DNA of 64,000 nt, from the NCBI GenBank assembly GCA_049115815.1, contig JAGDZO010000033.1, positions 1-64,000 of the forward strand, given 5' to 3'. Of this stretch, positions 25,694 to 34,504 are shown in pieces (the first letter of the stretch is position 1; the number at the start of each line of letters is the position of its first letter). The notes under the pieces are model-generated. The model did not search any database. It was not told the origin of the DNA and saw nothing but the letters and a program-made list of their open reading frames with translations. Source of the stretch: Marinoscillum sp049115815 (GTDB lineage Bacteria; Bacteroidota; Bacteroidia; Cytophagales; Cyclobacteriaceae). A program made the position numbers and the translations under genes.

Positions 25694-25771
25694 AGAAGCT
25701 GGCTCCAAGTCCCTCATACATTTGAAATTATTTCAAAATGAACGTTTGTTTGGACTTATGAACCAGCTTCT
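25694..25771. repeat. Nested inverted repeat between convergent peptidase genes
   Basis: The outer arms are AGAAGCTGG..CCAAGTCC (25694-25712) and GGACTTATGAACCAGCTTCT (25752-25771), complementary except for a short central mismatch block. Inside the loop is a second perfect hairpin TTTGAAA-TTA-TTTCAAA (25721-25737). It could fold on either strand. No long T-run follows, so a bidirectional terminator is only possible, not clear. Confidence 0.6.
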
Positions 25772-25810
25772 CATTGATGTTATCTGAGGCTCACCAAATC
25801 AATTATTTTA

Positions 25811-27601
25811 TTAGATACTCTCGGGCAAAGTGTGTTGTCTCCCTTCATTCTGATTCTTGAGATAGTCCATCAATGGAGAAAAATAATTGAGCATAGCTTT
25901 TGCATTGATGCCCTCACCTGTTGTCTCTTTGAGCAGTTCTCTCCAATCTCGAGTAGCGCCCACAGAAAGGATCTCATGGAGAAACTGACCAATTTCTTTG
26001 TTGCCATAGTAGTTGGTAGCTCTTGGATCCTGACCCAATATGTTGGTAGCTATGTGATCGTGCAATTGAAATAGAAGAGCGAAAGACAGTGCGTAATCAT
26101 AGTACTGAGCCGCATCGTTATTGATATGCGTTTTGGAAGCAGCATCGCAGTATTCCGACCCTCTTTCTGAAGGAGGAACTATACCCTGATATTTAGCTTT
26201 CAGCGCCCACCAATTTTCATTGTATGCTTCTTTGCTCATATCAGTACTATACAAGTCTTTTTCAAAATTGGTCATAACCCCTGCAGACCAAGGTATGAAT
26301 ACGATATAATTCAGCGCCTCTTTGAGTAAAGTCTGAGTCTCATCTGTCTCTATCTCGCCATCAATCAGGCCAACACCCTCTAGGAAAGGTTTCTGCATGG
26401 CCGCCAAGCCCATCATACTCCCTACAGCTTCATGAAATGCCCGGTTAGCACCTCCTCTTAGCAATGGCGGCACCTCCGGATTGGTGTATTCCATATAATA
26501 ATAGATATGACCCAATTCATGATGAGTAGTCTCATACCATTCCGAATTTGGCTTCACACTCATAAGGCTTCTCAGATCGTTTTTTAGATCTAGGTGCCAC
26601 GCAGATGCGTGATTATTCTTTTTGTACTCAGCACCCTCAGGCAAAGGGTACAAACTGCTTAACTCATAGAAACTGTTTGGTAATGGATCAAAACCCAGAC
26701 TGATGTAAAATCTTTCCGATTGCTCCACCAGCCATTCCGATCCTTTGGTCTCAAGTATTCCGTCTAGATCTAGACCTTCCACGTCAACCATGGCCGACCA
26801 GTCTTGCCCCCATCTGTTTGTCAACCAATGTGCTGGCAACATTTCAGGCACCTCTGAATCGAACTTTTCTGCCAACTCATATCTCGCATATGTGTGTAGT
26901 TCCCTATACAGTGGCCAGATATCGGTAACCAATTGATCACAAGTCTGAATCATCTCCTCTGTGGTCATGCCATAGTCAGAGACTTGGTAAGCGAAATAAT
27001 CTTCATAACCGAGCGCTCCTACAGTCTGATTTCTGAGCTCTTTCAGCTCGGACAAACCATCTCTTAAGTTCAAGCCGACTCCTTTACTGGTTTCCCAAGC
27101 ATTTTTTCTCTCCTCTAGGTCAACGCTACTGCTCAGAATATCATCTAGGTCATTAGTAGTAACCGACTTACCTTCAATCTTAAAATCATATCCAAAAAGC
27201 AATTCATTTTGATTAGCCTCTGCTTTGATCCTGGCAGACACCAATTCTGGTATGGTTCCGGGATTGTTTGCAGCTGCATAAAGCATGGATTCCAGTTGCT
27301 TTACCTGAAGTTCATCCAGTTCTGATTTCTTATCGAGCAATGCCTTTATCTTGGCAATATTAGATTCACTACCTGTAAACTTGGCCAATGCCTCATTTGC
27401 ATTCTGTACTTTAAAAGCGTTCGCAGTATCACCAGGAATGATTTTCGTGTTGGCGTCCCATTCTGCAAGGGCTGATTTATAATACAGATCAAGAAAAGTA
27501 TTGGTGTACTCATCTAGAAATAACTGGGCTTCTTCTTTGGGTGGTTTGGCACAACCAGACATCAATACAATGGCTAATGTTGCAAAAATTAGATTTTTCA
27601 T
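25811..27601 (-). CDS. M2 family metallopeptidase (peptidyl-dipeptidase A, ACE-like) lipoprotein
   Basis: This 596-residue protein has a lipoprotein signal (MKNLIFATLAIVLMSGC, Cys 17). The M2 zinc motif HELGH is in 'YETTHHELGHIYYYMEYTN' at ~360-364, and the third ligand Glu is in 'NRAFHEAVGSMMGLA'. Other ACE landmarks are 'HASAWHLDLKNDLRSLMSVKPN', 'CDAASKTHINNDAAQYYDYALSFALLFQLHDHIA' and 'FLHEILSVGATRDWRELL'. It removes C-terminal dipeptides from oligopeptides. A single catalytic domain is present, as in bacterial and testis-type enzymes. The lipid anchor places it in the periplasm on a membrane. It probably helps to use peptides as nutrients, together with the neighbouring M61 enzyme. Confidence 0.94.
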   Translation of the reverse strand: MKNLIFATLAIVLMSGCAKPPKEEAQLFLDEYTNTFLDLYYKSALAEWDANTKIIPGDTANAFKVQNANEALAKFTGSESNIAKIKALLDKKSELDELQVKQLESMLYAAANNPGTIPELVSARIKAEANQNELLFGYDFKIEGKSVTTNDLDDILSSSVDLEERKNAWETSKGVGLNLRDGLSELKELRNQTVGALGYEDYFAYQVSDYGMTTEEMIQTCDQLVTDIWPLYRELHTYARYELAEKFDSEVPEMLPAHWLTNRWGQDWSAMVDVEGLDLDGILETKGSEWLVEQSERFYISLGFDPLPNSFYELSSLYPLPEGAEYKKNNHASAWHLDLKNDLRSLMSVKPNSEWYETTHHELGHIYYYMEYTNPEVPPLLRGGANRAFHEAVGSMMGLAAMQKPFLEGVGLIDGEIETDETQTLLKEALNYIVFIPWSAGVMTNFEKDLYSTDMSKEAYNENWWALKAKYQGIVPPSERGSEYCDAASKTHINNDAAQYYDYALSFALLFQLHDHIATNILGQDPRATNYYGNKEIGQFLHEILSVGATRDWRELLKETTGEGINAKAMLNYFSPLMDYLKNQNEGRQHTLPESI

Positions 27602-27681
27602 TTTTTCAAAAGGGGGTTGATTGTAGGTGCAAAATACCTAATCCTAATCAAACAAGGTATTAGCCGACAATACAGATTGCT

Positions 27682-27909
27682 CTACTTTGCTAATTTCCTA
27701 AAGGCAAAAGATAAAATGAGCAAGAGCCATGGAGTCCCATGAAAAAGCAAATCGAAATAATCCATAGCTGACATTCCTACACCACCACCGCTTAGCCATT
27801 TGAGCTTGCCATAGATGTGAGGTTCAGGTACAAATGGAGCCAATCCTAAAGTGAAGCTCATGATCAATACCATCTTGAAGGTACTATCTGCCTTGAGAAA
27901 TTTTATCAT
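27682..27909 (-). CDS. Small two-TM membrane protein of unknown role
   Basis: The ATG at 27909 (not the TTG at 27915) gives 75 residues. It has 'STFKMVLIMSFTLGLAPFVPEPHIYGKLKWLSGGGVGMSAMDYFDLLFHGTPWLLLILSFAFRKL'. The pattern TLGLAP[FL].PEPH..GK..W..GG..GM...D..DL..HG.PW is one I associate with a widespread small Bacteroidota family often labelled 'RND transporter', a label that its size does not support. Two membrane helices are likely (~13-31, ~53-70). It lies 43 bases after the SDR gene on the same strand and may be co-transcribed. Confidence 0.7.
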   Translation of the reverse strand: MIKFLKADSTFKMVLIMSFTLGLAPFVPEPHIYGKLKWLSGGGVGMSAMDYFDLLFHGTPWLLLILSFAFRKLAK

Positions 27910-27952
27910 TCGCAATAGTAACCAGACCCCAAGGAGTAAAAGGTAACATTAG

Positions 27953-28879
27953 TTACCTCCGGCGCATCTTTCTGAGTCCATTCATATAAGCCCACATCAT
28001 CTTGAGCTTTGATCCTCCCTTGCGGGACATTTCCATCGCATCCCAAAGTTCCTCTGGTACTTGATCCAGCTGATTGAATTCGCCTGCACCTTTGAGCCAT
28101 TCTCCACCATCAATGGTGATCACCTCCCCGTTGACATAGGCAGAGAAATCAGATACTAGATAAGCCGCTAGATTGGCTAGTTCTTGATGATCCCCTACTC
28201 TACCCACTGGCACCTTCTTGGCAGGATCAAACTTATCTTTCAAGCCTGCAGGCAATAGTCGATCCCAAGCACCCTTAGTCGGGAATGGCCCTGGTGCGAT
28301 CGCATTGGCTCTGATACCGTACTGAGCCCACTCTACTGCCAATGATCTGGTCATCGCCAATACGCCTGCTTTGGCGCAAGCAGATGGTACCACGTATCCT
28401 GACCCTGTCCAGGCATAAGTTGTAACAATGCTCAAAATATTTCCTGGGTGTTTGTTTTCAATCCAATCCTTACCCAAAGCAAGTGTGAAATTGTATGAGC
28501 CCTTCAATACAATATCTACTACCGTATCGAATGCTCTATGAGATAACCGCTCCGTTGGGCTGATAAAGTTGCCAGCAGCATTATTGAGCAAAACATCGAT
28601 CTGCCCAAACTTCTCTTTGGTATCGGAGATTACTTTCTCTACTTGGTCATATTCCCTGACATCACAGGCCAAAGCTAAGACCTCATTGCCTGTCGCATCC
28701 GAAATTTCCTTCGCTGTTTCTTCCAGTACCTCTAGTCTTCTGCTTGTGATTACCAAATTGGCACCAAGCCTAGAGAAATAGGTGCCCATGGATTTTCCAA
28801 GGCCCGTTCCTCCTCCTGTGACGAGAATTGTTTTGCCACGAAGTGCATCTTCGCGCAGCATTCCTTCTGAGTAATTCAT
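27953..28879 (-). CDS. SDR family oxidoreductase, 2,4-dienoyl-CoA reductase-like
   Basis: This 308-residue protein has the Rossmann motif 'ILVTGGGTGLGKSMGTYFSRLGANLVITSRR' (TGGGTGLG) and 'DVLLNNAAGNF' (NNAAG). Instead of the usual YxxxK it shows 'GSGYVVPSACAKAGVLAMTRSLAVEW': the Tyr position before AxAK is Ser, and a Tyr sits five residues earlier. The mammalian and peroxisomal 2,4-dienoyl-CoA reductases have the same VVPSASAKAGV pattern, so this is a subfamily trait rather than damage. It would reduce 2,4-dienoyl-CoA esters with NADPH during breakdown of unsaturated fatty acids. The C-terminus has an extra basic tail (RKMRRR). Confidence 0.85.
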   Translation of the reverse strand: MNYSEGMLREDALRGKTILVTGGGTGLGKSMGTYFSRLGANLVITSRRLEVLEETAKEISDATGNEVLALACDVREYDQVEKVISDTKEKFGQIDVLLNNAAGNFISPTERLSHRAFDTVVDIVLKGSYNFTLALGKDWIENKHPGNILSIVTTYAWTGSGYVVPSACAKAGVLAMTRSLAVEWAQYGIRANAIAPGPFPTKGAWDRLLPAGLKDKFDPAKKVPVGRVGDHQELANLAAYLVSDFSAYVNGEVITIDGGEWLKGAGEFNQLDQVPEELWDAMEMSRKGGSKLKMMWAYMNGLRKMRRR

Positions 28880-28937
28880 ATCATTTCTGGGTTAAGACAG
28901 AAAGATAACAAAACCCACTTTAAGACTTAGTACGAAT

Positions 28938-29354
28938 CTATTTTTGCGGCAATTTGTCTTTTATCATCCCATAAAAGAAGGTGCCGAGAATCGCAGATAA
29001 GAAAACTACGATGAACACGACATAGCCATTTCCCATAATGATGTAAATAGGTCCTGGACAGGCGCCAGTTAATGCCCAGCCCAAACCGAAAATAGTACCT
29101 CCAATAAGTGGCGGCCAAAACACTTTGTTTTTCTCCGGAATGGATATGGGATTACCTTCAAAATCTTTGAGATCAAATCGTTTGATGATCTGTATGGCTA
29201 TGACCCCTAAGATCACCGCTGAACCAATGACTCCAAACATGTGAAAAGATTCGAAACGAAACATTTCATAAATTCTAAACCATGATACCACTTCAGCCTT
29301 TGTCAATACGATTCCGAAAATGATACCTGCGAGTAATATTTTGATGGCTTTCAT
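28938..29354 (-). CDS. YeeE/YedE-type transporter, second half (DUF6691-like)
   Basis: With ATG 29354 the protein has 138 residues; upstream in-frame starts would run back into the neighbouring gene. It has four hydrophobic segments (KILLAGIIFGIVLTKAEVV, MFGVIGSAVILGVIAIQII, LIGGTIFGLGWALTGACPGPIYIIMG, VVFIVVFLSAILGTFFYG). The conserved 'LTGACPGP' holds the Cys of the sulfur-transport motif. It is the C-terminal half of a split YeeE/YedE protein, as in PmpB-type pairs. Its start overlaps the first-half gene by 4 bases (ATGA), so the two halves are made together. Probable job: moving thiosulfate or another reduced sulfur compound across the inner membrane. Confidence 0.82.
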   Translation of the reverse strand: MKAIKILLAGIIFGIVLTKAEVVSWFRIYEMFRFESFHMFGVIGSAVILGVIAIQIIKRFDLKDFEGNPISIPEKNKVFWPPLIGGTIFGLGWALTGACPGPIYIIMGNGYVVFIVVFLSAILGTFFYGMIKDKLPQK

Positions 29355-29911
29355 AAGATGATCGGGAGTAAGAAGTGAGTAACGGCCAGGCCGCCAATAA
29401 AAAACCCTACAACAGCTACAAGAGAAGGCCACTGCAAATTGCTCAAGCCTGTGATAGCATGTCCTGATGTACAACCCTCTGCATATCTAGTACCAAAACC
29501 TACCAAAAAGCCACCCAGAACCATGAAAATCAATCCCTGAGTAGTCAATAGATTTTCCCAGCTAAATATTGAGCTAGGAAGAAATTCTTCTCCGGGGTTC
29601 GTGATTCCTAATTCCTGCAAGGACAAAATCGTACTTTGGCTTAGATCGATGGCTTGCTCTGGAGCCATAAATGTAGATGCGATGTACCCTCCCAATAGGG
29701 CTCCAAGGACGAATAATAGGTTCCAACTGGTAGATTTCCAATCCACATCGAAATAGTCTCCCAAACGGCCTGCTCCCCCAATTGAGCATATGGTTTTTAA
29801 GGTAGAAGACACTCCAAATGTTTTTCCAAAGAAAAACATAAGAACCATGATCAATGTAATCATGGGGCCTGCAACGTACCATGCCCAAGGGGCATGAATG
29901 ATATCATTCAT
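29351..29911 (-). CDS. YeeE/YedE-type transporter, first half
   Basis: This 186-residue membrane protein has about five hydrophobic segments. The key motif is 'GFLVGFGTRYAEGCTSGHAITGLSNLQWPSLVAVVGFFIGGL', with the conserved Cys in EGCTSGH, matching the YeeE/YedE family. Full-length YeeE/YedE proteins carry both Cys motifs in one chain; here they are split over two overlapping genes. The N-terminus 'MNDIIHAPWAWYVAGPMITLIMVLMFFFGKTFGVSSTLKTICSIGGAGR' resembles PmpA-type halves. No sulfurtransferase or rhodanese gene is adjacent, which leaves the substrate open. Confidence 0.86.
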   Translation of the reverse strand: MNDIIHAPWAWYVAGPMITLIMVLMFFFGKTFGVSSTLKTICSIGGAGRLGDYFDVDWKSTSWNLLFVLGALLGGYIASTFMAPEQAIDLSQSTILSLQELGITNPGEEFLPSSIFSWENLLTTQGLIFMVLGGFLVGFGTRYAEGCTSGHAITGLSNLQWPSLVAVVGFFIGGLAVTHFLLPIIL

Positions 29912-30003
29912 ATTACTTTCATTTTAAATCAATCTTCGAAACTATGGAATTTAAATAATGGTTCAAAGGGAAGGCCTTTTTCTTCAAAACCTTATGCAAG
30001 AAA

Positions 30004-31077
30004 CTAGTCCATGCCAGCAATCCATTCTCTGATAAGCTCTACCCCTTCCTCATGCCGCAGCTTTCTTCCTAGTTCAGGCATCATCACACCAGGATCTAGG
30101 GAGTTGATCCGATAGAGTAAAATAGAAGATTGGGGCTCACCAGGCACAATGCCATATTGTAATCCTCCCGAACCTCTTCCAGCAGCTACCGGGGGTTTGC
30201 TCACACCCAACTTATAAGGATCCTCCTCACTATAGGTAAGGTAGAGCCCAGTGTTTTTAGCAGGACCTTCCGTCCGATGGCAATGTGCGCAATTCGCTTC
30301 CAACCAAGCCCGAGATCTTTGCTCAATCGATCCAGTTTTTGGGTCATTCCATACTGGCAACTGAGGTCTTTGATTTTCTTCTGGTAAGTGCGTAAGAATA
30401 CCTTGCTGAGCCCAAAAGTCCAATTGATTCATGAACCCACTTGCGTATTGATAGCCCTTATTCAATTGTCTGGCAGAAGGGCCTATTGGACTCATCTTTG
30501 CTGAGAGCTCATGGCAGCTTTTGCATTGCACGAGGTTTGGCACTGAGTAGTTCACCTTCTTGAGCTCTCCAGATTCATCTGTCCAGCTGACCGGCACTGT
30601 GCGACCTGCTACTTCCAAGGCAGCATCGGTTTGGGCGTCATCCCAAACATAAGTCAATGCTTCCCAGCCTGATGTCTGATGAATCAGTAGTCGGGTCTCA
30701 ATAATTCTTCGCTCTTCACCCGCTACTCTCATATCAGCAGGGTAAAAGAAATTCTTAATCAAGATGGTCTCAATAGGAAAATCCATGACTTCACTTGGGT
30801 GATATTTGGCGGAGCTTCCCTCAGGCAATCTGACAAACCTCAACTTACTAGCGTAATCAGTAAACAAAGGAGTATTGAGATCATAAGGATAAATACCAAC
30901 TTTTGGATCAAGCTGATTTAGTGGCTCTAGAAAAAGGCCCCACTCAGACAACAACTTTGGAAAATCCATCTGACTCTCTGCAGCCTCTAAGCGCACTTCC
31001 TCTATCTCAACCTTCTTTTTCTTAGGAGCACATGCAATACAAATGCTAAGGAGCAGACAGATTTTTAATAATCTCAT
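30004..31077 (-). CDS. SO_2930-type di-haem c-type cytochrome lipoprotein
   Basis: The ATG at 31077 gives 357 residues with a lipoprotein signal (MRLLKICLLLSICIAC). Two haem c motifs are visible, 'CKSCH' at ~187-191 and 'CAHCH' at ~267-271. 'SEWGLFLEPLNQLDPKVGIYPYDLNTPLFTDYASKLRFVRLPEG' is characteristic of TIGR03806-type proteins. Met residues in 'PGVMMPELG' could be a haem ligand. It would carry electrons in the periplasm; the partner is unknown. By family knowledge it is nearly always next to a beta-helix protein of TIGR03805, as here (4-base ATGA overlap). A start at 31113 would overlap that gene more and disrupt the signal. Confidence 0.88.
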   Translation of the reverse strand: MRLLKICLLLSICIACAPKKKKVEIEEVRLEAAESQMDFPKLLSEWGLFLEPLNQLDPKVGIYPYDLNTPLFTDYASKLRFVRLPEGSSAKYHPSEVMDFPIETILIKNFFYPADMRVAGEERRIIETRLLIHQTSGWEALTYVWDDAQTDAALEVAGRTVPVSWTDESGELKKVNYSVPNLVQCKSCHELSAKMSPIGPSARQLNKGYQYASGFMNQLDFWAQQGILTHLPEENQRPQLPVWNDPKTGSIEQRSRAWLEANCAHCHRTEGPAKNTGLYLTYSEEDPYKLGVSKPPVAAGRGSGGLQYGIVPGEPQSSILLYRINSLDPGVMMPELGRKLRHEEGVELIREWIAGMD

Positions 31078-32312
31078 TCTAGCAGTGTTAGATTGATCGA
31101 CTTCCCTTCGCATTCAAATGGAGTAATGTCAGTGCTTAGGTCAGCAAAATCGCCTCCTGCATCAATATTGGCAAATTTGATATCCGATTGCTGAATACAA
31201 AGTCCTACATTTCCGCCAGATGGAACAAAACCATCCCATATAATATCCGGAGTGGAGAAAGGAAATTTCAATAAGAAAAGCTGCCCGAAATCATTGCTCA
31301 AATCACCAAACCAATAGCTATTCTGAAAAATATTATCGTGGATATAGATGTTTTTTGGGTAAGGATCATAGTTTTTATCCTTCCTTGATTTGTCAATATT
31401 CTCATTGAGCTGAGACTGGTCTGTGGTCGCCAAAGCTTCTACTATTTCATAGCTGATGATAGCAGCTCCTATGGTCCGATTGTCTACGATTTCATTATTC
31501 TGGATTTCAATATCGCGAGTTGCTAGCAGCATGATTCCGGTACCTGGTGGTACGGTGGCTACCACATTGCCAGCAGGAGCAAAATTCCTAAAGTTGTTAT
31601 CGAACACCTTGTTGTTGATCACTTGAGTGGTATGGCCATATTGCGTAAGCCCCGGTAGGTCGAATACCAAAATCCCTCCGGTATTATCATGCGCGAAGTT
31701 ATTGCTGATCTCCACCCACTTTGAATTTTCGCTTTCTATACCCGCTACGTTGTAGTATGCTTCATTATTCCGTACAATCACACTATCCGATTGTCCGACG
31801 TAAATTCCCGCATCAGATGCGCCAATGGCTATACATTCCTCTATCAAAATGTTTTTGGACAATACAGGGTAAAATGCATAGGCACCGTTTTCTTCTTGGG
31901 GTTCACCAGTCCACTGAGACTTCACTCGTCGCATCACAATGCCTTCTGTATCTGTAATTTTGATATTGTCACCTTTAGCATTTTCTATGGTGAAATCTTC
32001 CAGCGTCACATTCACTGCGTTGGAGATCTTTAAGCCCTCTGCTCCTTCTTCTTGACTTTCAAAGCTTAAGATCGTTTTATCAATACCCTTCCCTTTCAAG
32101 GTTAGGTGCTTCTTTCCATCCATGGTCAAAGACTTTGTGAACATGAAACTTCCCTCCGGCAGCTCAATGACCGCACTATCTCGTGTGGTGATTAGCTGTG
32201 TCTGAAGATCGCGTTCGATAGATTTCCATTCGGAACCTACTTCTTCAACTACTGCATCAGCGCAAGAGGACAGAATGAATATTAATAAAGCCGTTTTCGC
32301 AAGTTGTTTCAT
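31074..32312 (-). CDS. Parallel beta-helix lipoprotein, cytochrome-partner type (TIGR03805-like)
   Basis: This 412-residue protein has a lipoprotein signal (MKQLAKTALLIFILSSC). A right-handed parallel beta-helix fills ~60-330: 'IELPEGSFMFTKSLTMDGKKHLTLKGKGIDKTILSF', then repeated strands such as 'VTLEDFTIENAKGDNIKITDTEGIVMRRVK', 'AGIYVGQSDSVIVRNNEAYYNVAGIESENSKWVEISNNFAHDN' and 'IQNNEIVDNRTIG'. Related folds bind or cut polysaccharides, but no pectate-lyase-like catalytic set is obvious. It is the upstream gene of a two-gene operon with the di-haem cytochrome (ATGA overlap). Together they may form a surface or periplasmic redox unit; that is inference. Confidence 0.87.
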   Translation of the reverse strand: MKQLAKTALLIFILSSCADAVVEEVGSEWKSIERDLQTQLITTRDSAVIELPEGSFMFTKSLTMDGKKHLTLKGKGIDKTILSFESQEEGAEGLKISNAVNVTLEDFTIENAKGDNIKITDTEGIVMRRVKSQWTGEPQEENGAYAFYPVLSKNILIEECIAIGASDAGIYVGQSDSVIVRNNEAYYNVAGIESENSKWVEISNNFAHDNTGGILVFDLPGLTQYGHTTQVINNKVFDNNFRNFAPAGNVVATVPPGTGIMLLATRDIEIQNNEIVDNRTIGAAIISYEIVEALATTDQSQLNENIDKSRKDKNYDPYPKNIYIHDNIFQNSYWFGDLSNDFGQLFLLKFPFSTPDIIWDGFVPSGGNVGLCIQQSDIKFANIDAGGDFADLSTDITPFECEGKSINLTLLE

Positions 32313-32353
32313 AGGGAAAAGATAACAAAAGCTTGCGGAAAGGAAAGCCGACT

Positions 32354-33661
32354 TTACTTCAACCAGTCTGGTTTGGTGGTAATCACTTTGGCTCCTAACA
32401 TGTTGAGCAACTGATACAGCCCGAAATAGGTTCTATTGACATAAAGACCATGTCGTGACCCACGAGGATGTTTGGAGTTTCTCAATTCCTTCATATTCCC
32501 TAGTCTTTCACTCAAGTCATATATTTTCTTAAAGTAACTATCATCCGCAAAATCAAATTCATCAAAATGAAATGGCTGTCCAAGCAGCATGGTCATCTCT
32601 TTGAATAGCGAAACATATAGAGCCTTCTCATGCGGCGTATCGTCCTCATAGATAAAATTAAGATCATAAAGCAATGGCATCAACTCCTCATCATTTGCGA
32701 TCAAGTCTTTGCTCATCAGCTTAAAGTATCCTTGATAAAAATCCTCAGGGATCTCCTTTACACATCCAAAGTCAATCACCCCAAGAGAACCATCCGGCCT
32801 CATCAAAAAATTGCCCGGATGCGGATCAGCATGAACTTCCTTCAAATGATGGATCTGATGGTGATAAAAATCCCACAAGGCCTGTCCTATTTGATCTCTT
32901 ATTGCTTGAGATGGATTAGTCTCCAAGAACTCCTTGATGTGCTTGCCTTCCAGCCAATCCATAGTAATGACTCTCTCTGCTGAGAGGTCTTCGTAGTACT
33001 TCGGGAAAATCAGATTGTCAATATGCCCACAAGCCTCCGAAATTCTGATCGATCGAGAAACCTCCAATATATAATCGGTTTCCTCTAAGAGCTTACCTTC
33101 GACCTCATCCATGTATTGGTCTAGCTCACGTTCATTAAGTCCAAACAAACGGAGTGCAAACGGCTTGACTAGCTTCAAATCAGACTTTACACTTTCTGAT
33201 ACTCCAGGGTACTGGATTTTCACAGCATAGGTCTCGTCACCCAATGTTGCTTTATGTACCTGACCTATTGATGCGGCATTGATCGCGTTTTTGGTGAAGG
33301 TATCGAATACGGCTGCTGGCGATTTCTGGAAATATTTTTGGAAGGTCTTGACAACCAAAGGAAAAGATAATGGTGGGGCGCTATACTGACTCATTGCAAA
33401 TTTATCCTGATACGCAGTGGGCAACAGGTTCTTGTCCATAGCGAGCATCTGTGCTACTTTCAATGCGCTTCCTTTCAATTCACTCAGAGATCCATAAATA
33501 TCCTCGGCATTGTCCTTATCCAGCTGTTCTCTGGTGGCATTCCGATCCACTATTTTTCTACCATAGTGCTTTACATAGTTGCCTCCCACTTTGGCTCCCG
33601 TTTTCACGAATTTGGCCGCTCTACTAACTTTTCCCACCGGAATTTTTACTTGCTCTTTCAT
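32354..33661 (-). CDS. ABC1/UbiB-family atypical kinase (AarF-like)
   Basis: This 435-residue protein has the ABC1 kinase signature. 'LSELKGSALKVAQMLAMD' is the variant of the KxGQ motif. 'AASIGQVHKATLGDETYAVKIQYPGV' holds the Ala-rich loop and the catalytic Lys. 'EETDYILEVSRSIRI' follows. The catalytic loop is 'EVHADPHPGNFLMRPDG' and the metal-binding segment is 'LGVIDFGCVKEI'. Relatives act in quinone biosynthesis or lipid handling as ATPases. There is no membrane anchor at the C-terminus, unlike UbiB. It is followed upstream by a TetR-type regulator on the same strand (gap 145 bases), a pairing seen elsewhere in Bacteroidota. Confidence 0.9.
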   Translation of the reverse strand: MKEQVKIPVGKVSRAAKFVKTGAKVGGNYVKHYGRKIVDRNATREQLDKDNAEDIYGSLSELKGSALKVAQMLAMDKNLLPTAYQDKFAMSQYSAPPLSFPLVVKTFQKYFQKSPAAVFDTFTKNAINAASIGQVHKATLGDETYAVKIQYPGVSESVKSDLKLVKPFALRLFGLNERELDQYMDEVEGKLLEETDYILEVSRSIRISEACGHIDNLIFPKYYEDLSAERVITMDWLEGKHIKEFLETNPSQAIRDQIGQALWDFYHHQIHHLKEVHADPHPGNFLMRPDGSLGVIDFGCVKEIPEDFYQGYFKLMSKDLIANDEELMPLLYDLNFIYEDDTPHEKALYVSLFKEMTMLLGQPFHFDEFDFADDSYFKKIYDLSERLGNMKELRNSKHPRGSRHGLYVNRTYFGLYQLLNMLGAKVITTKPDWLK

Positions 33662-33806
33662 GGATTGATTGTTTAATTAATACAACAACCAATGCATCCA
33701 AAAGGTTAGTCAATTAACACTTTTAAGGGAATTAATTATTGGTGTATTGTCAATTAGTCCTTCCTGAAATGTATTTGAAGGAATGGTCAACTAAATCTTC
33801 GTAATG

Positions 33807-34466
33807 CTACTTTCTATTTTGAAAAAGGAACTTTCCAAAATCCAACATTGAGTCCAAAGCGCCTTTGCTCAATAAATCAAAAGCTAGGTTGACAGACTTC
33901 TCTATGGCTGCATCCGTTTTTTCGAAATCTGCGCTCTCGTCTTTGGACCAAAACTTCATGAGAAATAAGAAGTGAAGCCAAAATACTTTTTCGTATTGAC
34001 TAGAAAATGGACGTTCCGCCACTTCCTCTGTGTCTTTACCTTCAAGTATTAGGTCATTGATATAGCCATTAAAAAGGACTTTCAGACTTTCGAGAAAAGC
34101 GGGATCAATCTCGGTTTTCCCTAATTTTTCGAATCGCATGAGCACAAAGCTTCGATTTGATTTAAGCGTCTCTAACCACGTGTAATAAAAGGAAAGCAAC
34201 TTTTCCCGAACTGAGTATTCTGCATATGCTTCATCGGCCTCTAACGCGTCTGTGGTTGCGACTAACCAATCAGCCCAAATGGTTCTCTCCAAAGCTCCAA
34301 ATGAATTAAAATGAGTATAAAAATGAGCCTCGGTAGACTTTAATTCATTGACAAAGGAAAATACAGAATGAGGCTTCTGTCCATGCATAAGTAGATGAGT
34401 GATATATGCCGACTTATAATCATCAGCAGTAAGTTCCTTCTTTTTTCGCTTCGTCGTAGTTGTCAT
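33807..34466 (-). CDS. TetR-like transcriptional regulator
   Basis: The ATG at 34466 gives 219 residues. Upstream in-frame starts would sit in the terminator of the giant gene, so they are rejected. A short basic N-terminus (TTTTKRKKKELTADDYKSAYITHLL) leads into a degenerate TetR-type HTH ('GQKPHSVFSFVNELKSTEAHFYTHFNSFGALERTIW'). The C-terminal ~140 residues are the helical ligand domain ('LSFYYTWLETLKSNRSFVLMRFEKLG', 'FWLHFLFLMKFWSKDESADFEKTDAAIEKSVNLAFDLL'). It likely controls the ABC1-kinase gene downstream. The inducer is unknown. Confidence 0.78.
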   Translation of the reverse strand: MTTTTKRKKKELTADDYKSAYITHLLMHGQKPHSVFSFVNELKSTEAHFYTHFNSFGALERTIWADWLVATTDALEADEAYAEYSVREKLLSFYYTWLETLKSNRSFVLMRFEKLGKTEIDPAFLESLKVLFNGYINDLILEGKDTEEVAERPFSSQYEKVFWLHFLFLMKFWSKDESADFEKTDAAIEKSVNLAFDLLSKGALDSMLDFGKFLFQNRK

Positions 34467-34504
34467 GATTAGTTTAACAGCCACTTCTAGAAAAGGTTTT
34501 TGGA

